Shown in pieces: positions 15,776-24,599 of a stretch of DNA of 36,014 nucleotides. The position numbers and the translations under genes are program-made. How positions within the stretch are numbered: position 1 is the first letter of the stretch; each line of letters begins with the position of its first letter. This DNA comes from UBA922 sp035438805. GTDB taxonomy: Bacteria > Patescibacteriota > Patescibacteriia > Magasanikbacterales > UBA922. The stretch spans positions 1 through 36,014 of the forward strand of contig DAORJA010000004.1 in the NCBI GenBank assembly GCA_035438805.1, read 5' to 3'. Below the pieces are notes generated by a model that did no database searches, had not been told where the DNA came from, and was given only the letters and a program-made list of their open reading frames with translations.

Positions 15776-16666
15776 ATGGATAAAAAAATCCTCACCTTCT
15801 ATAAACAATTCGGGATGTATACCAATCCTGGTCTCTATCAGGACTATCTCAAAAATGACTTACCAGACGATATTAAAGAAATAGGATTACTCATGCGTAA
15901 GAGCTTGATTCATCGATCTTCGTTAGATGAAGGGAATACAGGAACAAATACTGATTTAAGATTCGGAGACATGACTAAAGTACCGTGGTGGAGACAGACA
16001 GAAGATGATTTATTACAAACTGCACCAGCAATGCTTGCTGAATTATTTAGAAGAGACAAAAGAGGGTTAGCCCTCCAAAGAAAAGCAGAAAACAAATTAA
16101 TACTTACCTGTCGATACACTGCAATTCTCGTTGCATCTATTCTAAAATCAAAAGGAATCCCATGTCGGGTGCGATCAGGACATGCTGACTATTTTGGTGC
16201 AGGAAAGGTAAGCGCAGACCATTGGATCAATCAATATTGGAATGCCAAAGAAAAACGATGGGTTACGATTGATGTAGACGGCAGTCTCTCAATGAAAAAT
16301 GAAAATATTGACCCATATGAGGTAAAAGAAGGAGAATTTGATTTTCCTGCACAAACATGGCTTGCTATTCGAAAAAAGAAAATAAATCCAAAACGTTTCT
16401 ATAATGCAGGAGGGGTGTATGGAGCGGTAACCGTATTGTGGGCATTATTCTATGACCTCCATTCACTCATGAATAGCGAAATCTATTATAAACATTTACC
16501 AAGAATGTCACGCTTACCTAATTTTAGAAAACTTACTGAGTCTGAATTAAAGAAAATTGATCATCTTGCAAAGTTGATGCTTGATCCTGATACAAACTTT
16601 AATGAACTACAGAGGATCTATTCAACGAATAAAGAGTACAGACTTTTGACAGGTGGATTATTGTAA
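15776..16666 (+). CDS. Transglutaminase-like superfamily protein
   Basis: 296 residues, cytoplasmic (no signal peptide or TM helix). The transglutaminase-like core has the Cys-His-Asp triad: Cys112 in LTCRYTAILVASILKSKGIP, His149 in SADHWINQYW and Asp166 in TIDVDG, with the family hallmark IPCRVRSGHA between them. The N-terminal 100 residues and C-terminal 100 residues are unrecognised. Bacterial members act as proteases, peptide ligases or scaffolds; the substrate here is unknown. It has its own transcription unit, between the helicase terminator and the palindromic terminator at 16685. It may mark the right edge of the accessory block. Confidence 0.75.
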   Translation: MDKKILTFYKQFGMYTNPGLYQDYLKNDLPDDIKEIGLLMRKSLIHRSSLDEGNTGTNTDLRFGDMTKVPWWRQTEDDLLQTAPAMLAELFRRDKRGLALQRKAENKLILTCRYTAILVASILKSKGIPCRVRSGHADYFGAGKVSADHWINQYWNAKEKRWVTIDVDGSLSMKNENIDPYEVKEGEFDFPAQTWLAIRKKKINPKRFYNAGGVYGAVTVLWALFYDLHSLMNSEIYYKHLPRMSRLPNFRKLTESELKKIDHLAKLMLDPDTNFNELQRIYSTNKEYRLLTGGLL

Positions 16667-16684
16667 TCTAAAACTATCTTGTGA

Positions 16685-16720
16685 ATTAAAAAGAACCCGG
16701 AATTCCGGGTTCTTTTTAAT
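16685..16720. terminator. Bidirectional terminator (perfect 36-bp palindrome)
   Basis: An 18-bp arm on each side of the centre at 16702/16703, with core AACCCGGAATTCCGGGTT and T-runs on both outer flanks. It would end transcription from the + strand transglutaminase-like gene and from the minus-strand tRNA-Leu. Confidence 0.9.
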
Positions 16721-16760
16721 GGGGGATGACTAGCGGTCACCCTAGGGGTGCCCAACAGTG

Positions 16761-16842
16761 TGCTCAGGAGAGGACTCGAACCTCCATGCCTTTCGGCGCT
16801 ACCACCTCAAGGTAGTGCGTCTACCAATTTCGCCACCTGAGC
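16761..16842 (-). tRNA. tRNA-Leu (anticodon GAG)
   Basis: An 82-base class II tRNA with acceptor GCTCAGG/CCTGAGC and discriminator A. The D-arm GGTGGCGAAATTGGTAGACGC region is Leu-like, the anticodon stem-loop is CTACC-TTGAGGT-GGTAG (anticodon GAG), and a long variable arm and T-arm GGTTCGAGTCC are present. CCA is not encoded. It reads CUC and CUU codons. Confidence 0.95.
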
Positions 16843-16897
16843 TCAATTTGCTTACATAGAATGCCACAATATTTTCGATTAGTCAAGGCTTTTTAGT

Positions 16898-16926
16898 TTG
16901 CTTGGAGGAGTAATTCTTGCTACACT
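16898..16926 (+). promoter_or_regulatory. Promoter of the glycan operon
   Basis: TTGCTT (16898-16903), 17-base spacer, TACACT (16921-16926) with an extended TGC directly before the -10. It lies about 20 bases before the ATG at 16945. Confidence 0.6.
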
Positions 16927-16944
16927 TACCCCATATTTATCTCT

Positions 16945-18363
16945 ATGAAACGCTCCGAAGGAATGCTCATGGTGCTTCAGGTGCCACTCGACTACACGCT
17001 CATCTTACTCGCAGCAGTCACTGCATACGGCATACGTTTTTTGCCTTTTTTTGTGCACCTCCGAACAGTGCGATTTGATCTCACACTCCCTGAATTCTTC
17101 ACACGTGCTGCGATCGCAGGCTTGGGTATCATTCTTATCTTTGCGCTTGATGGATTATACAGCCCTGATCCAAATAGAAAACTTGCTGATGTATTGAAGC
17201 GAATTGTGGTAATGTCGACGGTAAGCCTCGCATTTGTAGCATTAAGTATTATATTCCTCTCTGCGCAATTCGAATCACGTTTTCTCTTGGTCGCTACCTG
17301 GTTTTTCACAATCGTATTTGTGGGAAGCGGAAGAATTCTCATGCGTGCAATTCGAGGTCTCATGTATCGTCTGGGATTGGGACTCAGAAACGTCATTATT
17401 GTGGGGGATGAGCATGTAGGTGATCGTATTGGCGAAGAACTTACGAGGAGACAAGAGCTTGGGTATCATGTACTTACGATTTCAAAAAATTTCACTGAAA
17501 GCGACGCGCGAAAATTCGACAAACGCGGCATTGATGAAATTATATTTGCCCATCCGAGAGGCCGTGAAGCTGAAGCTCTGAAAATTATTGAATATTGTAC
17601 TCGTCATCATATTGTATTCAAATATTCTGCAGATATGTTTGCTGCGTACTCTGCGAATGCAACGATTACCGCACTCGCCGGAATGCCAATAGTGGAGCTC
17701 AAACGCACGCCACTCGAAGGATGGGGGAAAGTACTCAAGCGAGTGTCAGATATTGTCTTTAGTCTGTTGTTGATTGTGCTGTGTTCTCCGATATTACTCA
17801 TCATAGCATTTGTTGTGTTCATTGAAACTGGCCGGCCGATTTTGTATAAAAATGAACGAGTGGGATATCGCGGCAACACATTTTTTACCTACAAATTCAG
17901 ATCAATGTATCAGAAAGATAGCACGGGTCCGCAGTTTGGTAGGGCAGGGAAGTTTGCTGAAAAAAGAGAAAAACAATTAATTGAAAAACAAAATACACGA
18001 ACTGGTCCCATTTATAAAATCGGAAATGATCCGCGTATTACTCCTGTAGGAAGGTTTTTGAGAAAATGGAGCCTTGATGAATTGCCTCAATTTTTCAATG
18101 TGTTGGTAGGAACCATGAGTATGGTAGGACCTCGCCCTCATCAGCCACGAGAAGTAGATCTCTATCGCGATGCATATCCGACCGTGTTTGCAGTAAAGCC
18201 AGGAATTACCGGACTCTCACAAATTTCAGGCAGATCAGACCTGGAATTCGAAGAAGAAATGAGGCTGGATGTGCTCTATATCGAGCGCTGGACCCTGTTT
18301 CTTGATGTGATTATTATCCTCAAAACTCCGTTTATTCTCTTCAAAAAAAGAAAGGCTGAATAA
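16945..18363 (+). CDS. Polyprenyl-phosphate sugar-phosphate transferase (WbaP/PssY-like)
   Basis: An integral membrane enzyme of 472 residues that moves a sugar-1-phosphate from a nucleotide sugar to undecaprenyl phosphate, the first step of exopolysaccharide or glycan assembly. The N-terminus holds four hydrophobic segments (about 10-115), followed by a Rossmann-like CoA-binding-type domain (LRNVIIVGDEHVGDRI, about 147-162). The C-terminal bacterial sugar transferase domain starts at about residue 265: KRVSDIVFSLLLIVL re-entrant helix, KFRSM, LRKWSLDELPQFFNVL, MSMVGPRPHQP and PGITGLSQISGRSD, all diagnostic. It heads a cluster of three glycosyltransferases. The exact sugar cannot be read from the sequence. 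Confidence 0.93.
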   Translation: MKRSEGMLMVLQVPLDYTLILLAAVTAYGIRFLPFFVHLRTVRFDLTLPEFFTRAAIAGLGIILIFALDGLYSPDPNRKLADVLKRIVVMSTVSLAFVALSIIFLSAQFESRFLLVATWFFTIVFVGSGRILMRAIRGLMYRLGLGLRNVIIVGDEHVGDRIGEELTRRQELGYHVLTISKNFTESDARKFDKRGIDEIIFAHPRGREAEALKIIEYCTRHHIVFKYSADMFAAYSANATITALAGMPIVELKRTPLEGWGKVLKRVSDIVFSLLLIVLCSPILLIIAFVVFIETGRPILYKNERVGYRGNTFFTYKFRSMYQKDSTGPQFGRAGKFAEKREKQLIEKQNTRTGPIYKIGNDPRITPVGRFLRKWSLDELPQFFNVLVGTMSMVGPRPHQPREVDLYRDAYPTVFAVKPGITGLSQISGRSDLEFEEEMRLDVLYIERWTLFLDVIIILKTPFILFKKRKAE

Positions 18364-18457
18364 GCCAATAATACAGACATACATCGAGGTAGTTGATGTA
18401 TATAGTAAAGAAATGATAGAGTAGGGTCTTGAATGTAAGGCTTATCGTTACGTATAT

Positions 18458-19564
18458 ATGAAAATCGCCTTAGTACATGATTATTTAGCTCAAGACGGAG
18501 GTGCAGAACGAGTACTTCTTTCTCTTCACCGCATGTGGCCTGAAGCGCCCATTTTTACGTTATTTCACCAAAAAGGATCAGTGAGTGGGTTTGATGACGC
18601 AGACATTCGCGAATCATATATTGCACGCCTGCCCTGGGGCCGAAAAAAATATCAGTGGTATTTGCCGCTCATGCCACAAGCTTTTGAGTCGTTTGATTTT
18701 ACGGGATTTGATATCGTGATTTCTTCAACCAGTGCTTTTGCAAAAGGGATTATCACACCTCCTGAAACACTGCATATCTGTTACTGCCATACACCTACAC
18801 GGTATCTCTGGACTGATACACAGGAATACATTGCAGATTTGAAATATCCAAAAGTAATAAAAATTTTCCTTCCCAGACTATTCCACAGGCTTCGAGTAGT
18901 GGATCAAACAGCCGCAAGCAGAGTGGATACCTTTATTGCAAATTCACGTACCGTGCAAGAACGAATCCTCAAATATTATCGACGTGAAAGTGAGGTAGTA
19001 TTTCCACCGGTCGACATGACGCACACGACCATTGCAACTCCGATCGATGATTATTTTGTATCAGGAGGGCGATTGGTGCCATACAAACGATTTGATCTGA
19101 TTATTGAAGCATTCAACCGGCTCAAACAAAAGTTGATTATTTTTGGTGATGGACCAAGTATGAAAGAACTGAAGAATCGTTCAAAAGAAAATATTGTATT
19201 TACTGGAAGAATTAGTGAAGAAGAAAAAATGAAATTATTATCTCGGGCAAAAGCATTTATTCATCCGCAGCTTGAAGACCTTGGTATTACACCAATTGAA
19301 TCTATGGCAAATGGTCGGCCAGTGATTGCCTATGGAGCAGGTGGGGCGCTAGAAACCGTGGTTGATCGAGTAACCGGAGTATTTTTCAATACTCAATCAT
19401 GGAATGCATTGTTTGAAGTAGTGGAGAAATTTGATCCAGCCGCATGGAATCCTGCAGTTATTCGCGCGCATGCAGAAAAATTTTCACAAACAGTATTTGA
19501 AAAACGCATGAAAGAGATTGTCGAGCATGCGCACAAAAGACATGAGGGGGATATACCAAACTAA
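18458..19564 (+). CDS. Glycosyltransferase family 4 (1)
   Basis: A 368-residue GT-B glycosyltransferase. The N-terminal acceptor domain starts MKIALVHDYLAQDGGAERVL, with the Gly-rich GGAE loop typical of GT4. The C-terminal nucleotide-sugar domain has SGGRLVPYKRFDLIIEAF, IFGDGPSMKEL, and the donor-binding HPQLEDLGITPIESMANGRPVIAYGAGG (about 268-295) with the E-x7-E motif. It probably adds a sugar to the polyprenyl-linked glycan started by the upstream sugar transferase. It follows that gene by 94 bases and ends one base before the next ATG. Acceptor and sugar are unknown. Confidence 0.9.
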   Translation: MKIALVHDYLAQDGGAERVLLSLHRMWPEAPIFTLFHQKGSVSGFDDADIRESYIARLPWGRKKYQWYLPLMPQAFESFDFTGFDIVISSTSAFAKGIITPPETLHICYCHTPTRYLWTDTQEYIADLKYPKVIKIFLPRLFHRLRVVDQTAASRVDTFIANSRTVQERILKYYRRESEVVFPPVDMTHTTIATPIDDYFVSGGRLVPYKRFDLIIEAFNRLKQKLIIFGDGPSMKELKNRSKENIVFTGRISEEEKMKLLSRAKAFIHPQLEDLGITPIESMANGRPVIAYGAGGALETVVDRVTGVFFNTQSWNALFEVVEKFDPAAWNPAVIRAHAEKFSQTVFEKRMKEIVEHAHKRHEGDIPN

Positions 19565-19565
19565 T

Positions 19566-20693
19566 ATGAAGGTTGCAATCGACATCAGGAATTTGGTCGA
19601 GGAAACCTTAACCGGTATTGGGCACTATACCCAATCGCTCGTAGGCGAATTGGTAGGAGATACATCAGTCGACTGGTATCTGTTTTATAATCATGGAAAA
19701 CGTGCCAAAGAGCCAGACATTATACACAAATTAGAGAATCTTTCGCATGTGCATATTATTCGTACCAGATATCCGAATAAAGTATTTAACCTACTGCTCT
19801 GCCTAAGGCTCGTGCATCTCGATACGCTGATATGTTCACGAGCAGGGATCACCGAATTGGATTGGATATTTTTCCCCAATCTTGGATTTATTTCAGTTTC
19901 AAGAAAAACAAAAATAATGCTTGCAATTCACGATCTCACATTCGCACGCTTCAAGCATTACTATACACTCAAACGTTTATGGTGGCATGCATTTCTGCGG
20001 CCAAAACTTCTTATTTCGAGAGCGCATACGATTATTACTCCATCACGCAGCACCAAAGATGACCTGGCAATGCTCTATGCAATCAATCATGCACGAGTAC
20101 GTGTAGTGCCTCATGGAGGGATGGGAGACGAAGAGAGTGTAGGTGAGAGAGAAGACTCTCTTCAGTCAGCTAAGCCTTATTTTTTGGCTCTTTCAACGGT
20201 GGAACCTCGAAAAAATTTTGAAGGAATTATTGCTGCATACAAAGAAAGTAGTCTACACCAGAGAGGGATTGAGCTCATCATCTGTGGAGCCTCTGGGTGG
20301 GGGAATCGTAGTGTTTTGCAAAAATTCAAAAATACTCCAGGAGTTGTATATTTGGGGTATGTCGATCATGCACAAAAAAAGAAGTTGCTCAGTGGCGCGC
20401 TTGCATTGGTGTATCCAAGTTATTATGAAGGATTTGGTCTTCCTATTCTTGAAGCATTTGGGTATGGGGTGCCCGTTATTACCTCAGATCGCTCCTCGCT
20501 TCTCGAAGTCTGTGATGGTGCGGCGTATCTGGTACGACCACATATTACCTCAGACATTACGCATGCGATGAGAGATTTGGCCCATAGTCCGGAGCTCAGA
20601 GAATGGTATGCTAAAAAGGGTAGAGAGCGCGCAGAAAAATTTTCGTGGGTGTCGGCATCTGAAACGGTGCTCAAATTATTACAACATTTCTAG
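19566..20693 (+). CDS. Glycosyltransferase family 4 (2)
   Basis: 375 residues from the ATG at 19566. The frame is open from 19518, but the later ATG gives the family N-terminus MKVAIDIRNLVEETLTGIGHYT and leaves a one-base gap to the previous gene. GT-B fold: FALSTVEPRKNFEGIIAAY in the donor domain, then YLGYVDHAQKKKLLSGA and YPSYYEGFGLPILEAFGYGVPVI, the classic GT4 signature with the E-x7-E glutamates. It is closely related in layout to the third glycosyltransferase, so the two may be an ancient duplication. Envelope glycan assembly, sugar unknown. Confidence 0.9.
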   Translation: MKVAIDIRNLVEETLTGIGHYTQSLVGELVGDTSVDWYLFYNHGKRAKEPDIIHKLENLSHVHIIRTRYPNKVFNLLLCLRLVHLDTLICSRAGITELDWIFFPNLGFISVSRKTKIMLAIHDLTFARFKHYYTLKRLWWHAFLRPKLLISRAHTIITPSRSTKDDLAMLYAINHARVRVVPHGGMGDEESVGEREDSLQSAKPYFLALSTVEPRKNFEGIIAAYKESSLHQRGIELIICGASGWGNRSVLQKFKNTPGVVYLGYVDHAQKKKLLSGALALVYPSYYEGFGLPILEAFGYGVPVITSDRSSLLEVCDGAAYLVRPHITSDITHAMRDLAHSPELREWYAKKGRERAEKFSWVSASETVLKLLQHF

Positions 20694-20694
20694 T

Positions 20695-21825
20695 ATGAAA
20701 AAAATTGCGATTGATGCCCGAATGTATGGGAAGGGTTTTGGACTTGCGCGATATATAGAATCTCTGGTACATGGGCTTCAAAACTCTGAGTCCGAGTTTT
20801 CATATGTACTATATTTGAAACCTGAAGAAGTAAAAAATTATAGGGATAATGAGGGAAAATTCGAAGTAATTGAGGCGCCATTTCATTGGTATGGCTGGGA
20901 AGAGCAGACCTCGTTTTTATCACTTTTGAATAAGGGTACTCATGATCTGGTGCATTTTCCACATTGGAATGTGCCGGTGGGGTATCACCGTCCCTACGTC
21001 GTGACCATTCATGATCTGATCATGTTTCATTTTCCACGCTATGAAGCGACTACGAGGAGTCGCCCAGTGTTTTTGCTGAAAGACAAAGTACATCGTCTAG
21101 TAGTACGACATGCAGCGCGCCGTGCAGCACGTGTTATCACGACCAGTGAATTTACCAAGAAAGATATTGTAGAAACATTGCACATTCCTGAAGAAAAAAT
21201 TTCAGTTGCTTATCAGGCTCCGTATAATAATACAAAAAGTGTTCAGGACTGGAAGTTCGTGGAATCAAAGTTACACATAGAAAAACCATATGTACTCTAT
21301 GTGGGAGCTGCCTATCCACACAAAAATCTTGAACGATTGGTTGATGCATGGAGACAAGCTTCTGAACATATTCCAGATCATGAGCTTATCTTAGTGGGGA
21401 CCAAAAATATGTGGTATGAAAAAATAGAAGCGCGTATTGTAGATAGGAATATTCCTCATGTGCGATTGCTTGGGTTTGTAGAAGATAATGAATTAACCGA
21501 GCTCTATCGCCATGCACGTACGGTTGTTTTCCCTAGTTTGTACGAGGGATTTGGGCTCCCAGCGCTCGAAGCTATGAGCATGGGCACACCGGTACTTGCT
21601 TCAAGCACAGGCTCTCTTCCTGAAGTACTTGGAGAAGCTGCATACTATGTTGATCCTATGAGTACTGATCAGATTGCGCATGGGCTCGTAGACATGATAC
21701 AGAATCCTGACATTCAAACTGAATTGAAGATCAAAGGCAGGGAGCAGGTACAGCTTTTTTCGAGTGATGTGTTCATTAAAAAAGCGCTTAGTATATACGA
21801 GAAAGCATTTCGAAATAAAAGGTAA
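20695..21825 (+). CDS. Glycosyltransferase family 4 (3)
   Basis: 376 residues from the ATG at 20695, one base after the preceding stop. The open frame extends upstream to 20608, but that part overlaps the previous gene and lacks homology. N-terminus MKKIAIDARMYGKGFGLARY is typical of mannosyl/rhamnosyl GT4 enzymes. The donor-site motifs are VLYVGAAYPHKNLERLVDAW and FPSLYEGFGLPALEAMSMGTPVLAS. It is the last gene of the four-gene glycan cluster; the next gene has its own promoter. Specific sugar unknown. Confidence 0.9.
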   Translation: MKKIAIDARMYGKGFGLARYIESLVHGLQNSESEFSYVLYLKPEEVKNYRDNEGKFEVIEAPFHWYGWEEQTSFLSLLNKGTHDLVHFPHWNVPVGYHRPYVVTIHDLIMFHFPRYEATTRSRPVFLLKDKVHRLVVRHAARRAARVITTSEFTKKDIVETLHIPEEKISVAYQAPYNNTKSVQDWKFVESKLHIEKPYVLYVGAAYPHKNLERLVDAWRQASEHIPDHELILVGTKNMWYEKIEARIVDRNIPHVRLLGFVEDNELTELYRHARTVVFPSLYEGFGLPALEAMSMGTPVLASSTGSLPEVLGEAAYYVDPMSTDQIAHGLVDMIQNPDIQTELKIKGREQVQLFSSDVFIKKALSIYEKAFRNKR

Positions 21826-21887
21826 AAACTTGTACACAACTCGTGTTCAAAAAGTATCATAAACCATAGCTACAGAGAGAGAAAATA

Positions 21888-21896
21888 TGTTATACT
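21888..21896 (+). promoter_or_regulatory. Extended -10 promoter of the DUF4012 operon
   Basis: TGTTATACT, identical to the element at 1091-1099, 24 bases before the ATG at 21920. No convincing -35 is seen. Confidence 0.5.
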
Positions 21897-21919
21897 GGGT
21901 GCATGCTTGATGTGTACCC

Positions 21920-24589
21920 ATGCAGCAACAAACTCATCCTTTATCAAATAAAAAACGTGCGCCACTTCGTCGTTGTGCAAAATGTGACAAGATAGGACAT
22001 AATGCGCGCACCTGTATCGAAAATGGAGTGAAAGAATCAACTCCTTTTTCTGGTACACCGGTTAAAATTAAAAAGGGTCCGCCTACTGATTTAGCAAAAG
22101 CCATTACTAAAAAAACCAGCAAAAAAACTCGATCAATTCCAGTGAACGTAACTCCAGGCAAACCACCAGTGTCGCCTCATGTGGTGTCACTTAAAAACGA
22201 AGAATTGGAGAGTGCATGGAAAAATCTCGAAGTCTATAGCCCAAAAGTAACAAAAAAATCTATACTTCGAGCAGTAAATGTTGCGGAATTGGTGCGTCAT
22301 GCAAATAGTAAGACTGCAAAAGAAAAAAAGACTGAAACAGTAGAAACATTGAAGAAACCTGCAATTGATATTCTCAAAGAAATTGCGCGTCTTGAAGGCG
22401 CGAGAGATGTGGAAATTACTATCACACCTCGAGTTGGAGCGGTGGTGCGTCGGGCACATGCAGAGTTGCCTGAAAAATCAGCAGCATTCATAATTGGATC
22501 TGAAAAACCTCGATCATTCATACTTTCTTTTAGAGATCAGGTGATAGAACGAAAAGAAAAAATAAAGCAGTCATTTCATTTTAAAAAATTTGCAATTTCA
22601 CTTCTTGTTTTGGTAACTCTTGCTGCAGCTCCATTTCAGGCAATGGGCTATTATCGTGATGTTGAACAAAATACCAAAGATATTGTTGCAGAGAGTACGA
22701 ATGCATTTTTATCACTACAAGCTTCGACGGTTGCAGCATTTAACCAGGATTTGCCTCAGGCTGAATCCGATTTAAACAGTGCTCTTAATTCATTTGGGAC
22801 AGCGCGGACCATGGTAGACAAAGAATATAAGGCACTCGTCTATGTGCTTGATTTGTTACCTGTAGTCGGAACAAAAATCAAAAGCAGGCAAGAATTATTG
22901 GAAGCAGGACACTATTTGGCGCTAGGTAATGCCTATCTTATTAAGGGTATTAATGAAGTGAGTACTGCAACAGATGTCTCAAACATTGATCGCCTCAAAA
23001 CACTTCGCGTCCATATCCGTGGGGCATTGCCACAATATACCGAAGCTCTTAATCGTCTCGATAAAGTAGAGCCAACATCTCTTCCTGCTGAATACCAGGA
23101 ATCATTTGGTGAATTTCGTGAATTATTTCATACGTTAGTGGGGGACATTCAAAACGTTTCAGATGTAATTTCAGGGCTTGAACTTATGTTGGGTTCAGAA
23201 GGATTCAAGCGTTATTTAGTCGTATTCCAGAATCAATATGAGCTTCGTCCAACAGGTGGATTTATCGGAAGCTTCGGAGTAATTGATGTACAGAATGGGA
23301 AAATTTTGAATATCGATATTCCAGGCGGCGGAAGTTATGATCTGCAAGGACAATTAAGTACATTTGTATTGCCTCCTGTACCACTCCAGCCGATTAATAG
23401 TCGATGGGAATTTCAAGATGGAAATTGGTTCCCTGATTTCAAAGCTACGGGAGAAAAGCTTGCCTGGTTTTACCAGAAAAGTAGAAACACCACCGTAGAT
23501 GGAGTGATTGCAATCAATGCAAGTGTGCTTGAGCGCCTCGTGCATATTATTGGTCCTATCCAAAACGAACAGTATGATCTGATGCTTACCAGTGAATCAG
23601 CAATCAAAGACTTGAGCTATGAGATTCAATCATACGATAATACTGATGGAGCGAATACTCCAAAAGCAGTGCTCTCGGTGTTGTTTGAACAAATCACTAA
23701 TGTAATGAAAACTATCAAGCCAGAGCAATTAATTGGAATGGTTACTGAGCTTTCAGATGCATTAAACGAACGTGAAATTCAGGCATATTTTACTGACAAT
23801 CGAGTGCAATCATTTGCGCGTTCATATGGATGGAGTGGAGAAATAATTCAGAGTGAAGAAAACCAAGATTATTTGATGGTAGTGAACGCAAATATTGGAG
23901 GGGGAAAGAGTGATGTCAATATTTCACAAACCGTAGAACATCAGGCAGTAGTCGAGAGTGATGGTTCGATTATAGACACAGTGGTAGTAACCCGGAAACA
24001 TCAAGGGCGGGATGAAGCAACTTTGTTTGGACAGCCAAATAGTAGCTATATTCGCGTCTATGTGCCCGAAGGATCAGAACTCCTTGATGCAGGTGGATTT
24101 GTGTATCCGGATGAATCATCGTTTCATGTGGCGCCTGAATGGTACAAAAAAGATGCTGATCTCACAAAATACGAAGTAGAAGAAGGAATCCATAAGGGCT
24201 CAGGAACTCGAATGGTAAATGAATTTGGCAAAACATCATTTGGGAATTGGATCGTGACGTATCCTAATACTGAGACCAAAGTATACTTCACGTACCGATT
24301 GCCATTTAAAGCATTTAATGAAGAGGGAAACACAAAAGAAGATCACGGGTTATTGAAAGAATACTTGTCAAAGATTACCGAAGCTACACATGACACATCT
24401 AAATATAGCATGGTTATTCAGAAGCAATCAGGTATTAATAGCGAATATACCAATACCGTTATTTATCCAGATCACTGGCGTCCGGTGTGGAAGACTGGTG
24501 ATGATATTGATCTCTCTCTCAATGGTGCATCAACTCATGGTATACTAGAGGAGGATGCAGTATTCGGAATTGTGATGAAACAAGAATAA
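21920..24589 (+). CDS. DUF4012 membrane-anchored protein with N-terminal CCHC zinc knuckle
   Basis: 889 residues. A CCHC zinc knuckle (C19-x2-C22-x4-H27-x4-C32, RRCAKCDKIGHNARTC) is followed by a basic, low-complexity cytoplasmic stretch (about 35-200), one membrane helix at about 223-243 (FAISLLVLVTLAAAPFQAMGYY), and a large external region. That region contains DUF4012: YLVVFQNQYELRPTGGFIGSFGVIDV and DGVIAINASVLERLV are family hallmarks. DUF4012 proteins are frequent in CPR and actinobacteria, sit by glycan genes, and have some similarity to LytR-CpsA-Psr-type enzymes; a role in attaching or polymerising surface glycan is an inference. First of a three-gene operon (10-base gap to the next gene). 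Confidence 0.85.
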   Translation: MQQQTHPLSNKKRAPLRRCAKCDKIGHNARTCIENGVKESTPFSGTPVKIKKGPPTDLAKAITKKTSKKTRSIPVNVTPGKPPVSPHVVSLKNEELESAWKNLEVYSPKVTKKSILRAVNVAELVRHANSKTAKEKKTETVETLKKPAIDILKEIARLEGARDVEITITPRVGAVVRRAHAELPEKSAAFIIGSEKPRSFILSFRDQVIERKEKIKQSFHFKKFAISLLVLVTLAAAPFQAMGYYRDVEQNTKDIVAESTNAFLSLQASTVAAFNQDLPQAESDLNSALNSFGTARTMVDKEYKALVYVLDLLPVVGTKIKSRQELLEAGHYLALGNAYLIKGINEVSTATDVSNIDRLKTLRVHIRGALPQYTEALNRLDKVEPTSLPAEYQESFGEFRELFHTLVGDIQNVSDVISGLELMLGSEGFKRYLVVFQNQYELRPTGGFIGSFGVIDVQNGKILNIDIPGGGSYDLQGQLSTFVLPPVPLQPINSRWEFQDGNWFPDFKATGEKLAWFYQKSRNTTVDGVIAINASVLERLVHIIGPIQNEQYDLMLTSESAIKDLSYEIQSYDNTDGANTPKAVLSVLFEQITNVMKTIKPEQLIGMVTELSDALNEREIQAYFTDNRVQSFARSYGWSGEIIQSEENQDYLMVVNANIGGGKSDVNISQTVEHQAVVESDGSIIDTVVVTRKHQGRDEATLFGQPNSSYIRVYVPEGSELLDAGGFVYPDESSFHVAPEWYKKDADLTKYEVEEGIHKGSGTRMVNEFGKTSFGNWIVTYPNTETKVYFTYRLPFKAFNEEGNTKEDHGLLKEYLSKITEATHDTSKYSMVIQKQSGINSEYTNTVIYPDHWRPVWKTGDDIDLSLNGASTHGILEEDAVFGIVMKQE

Positions 24590-24599
24590 TTTTTATCCT

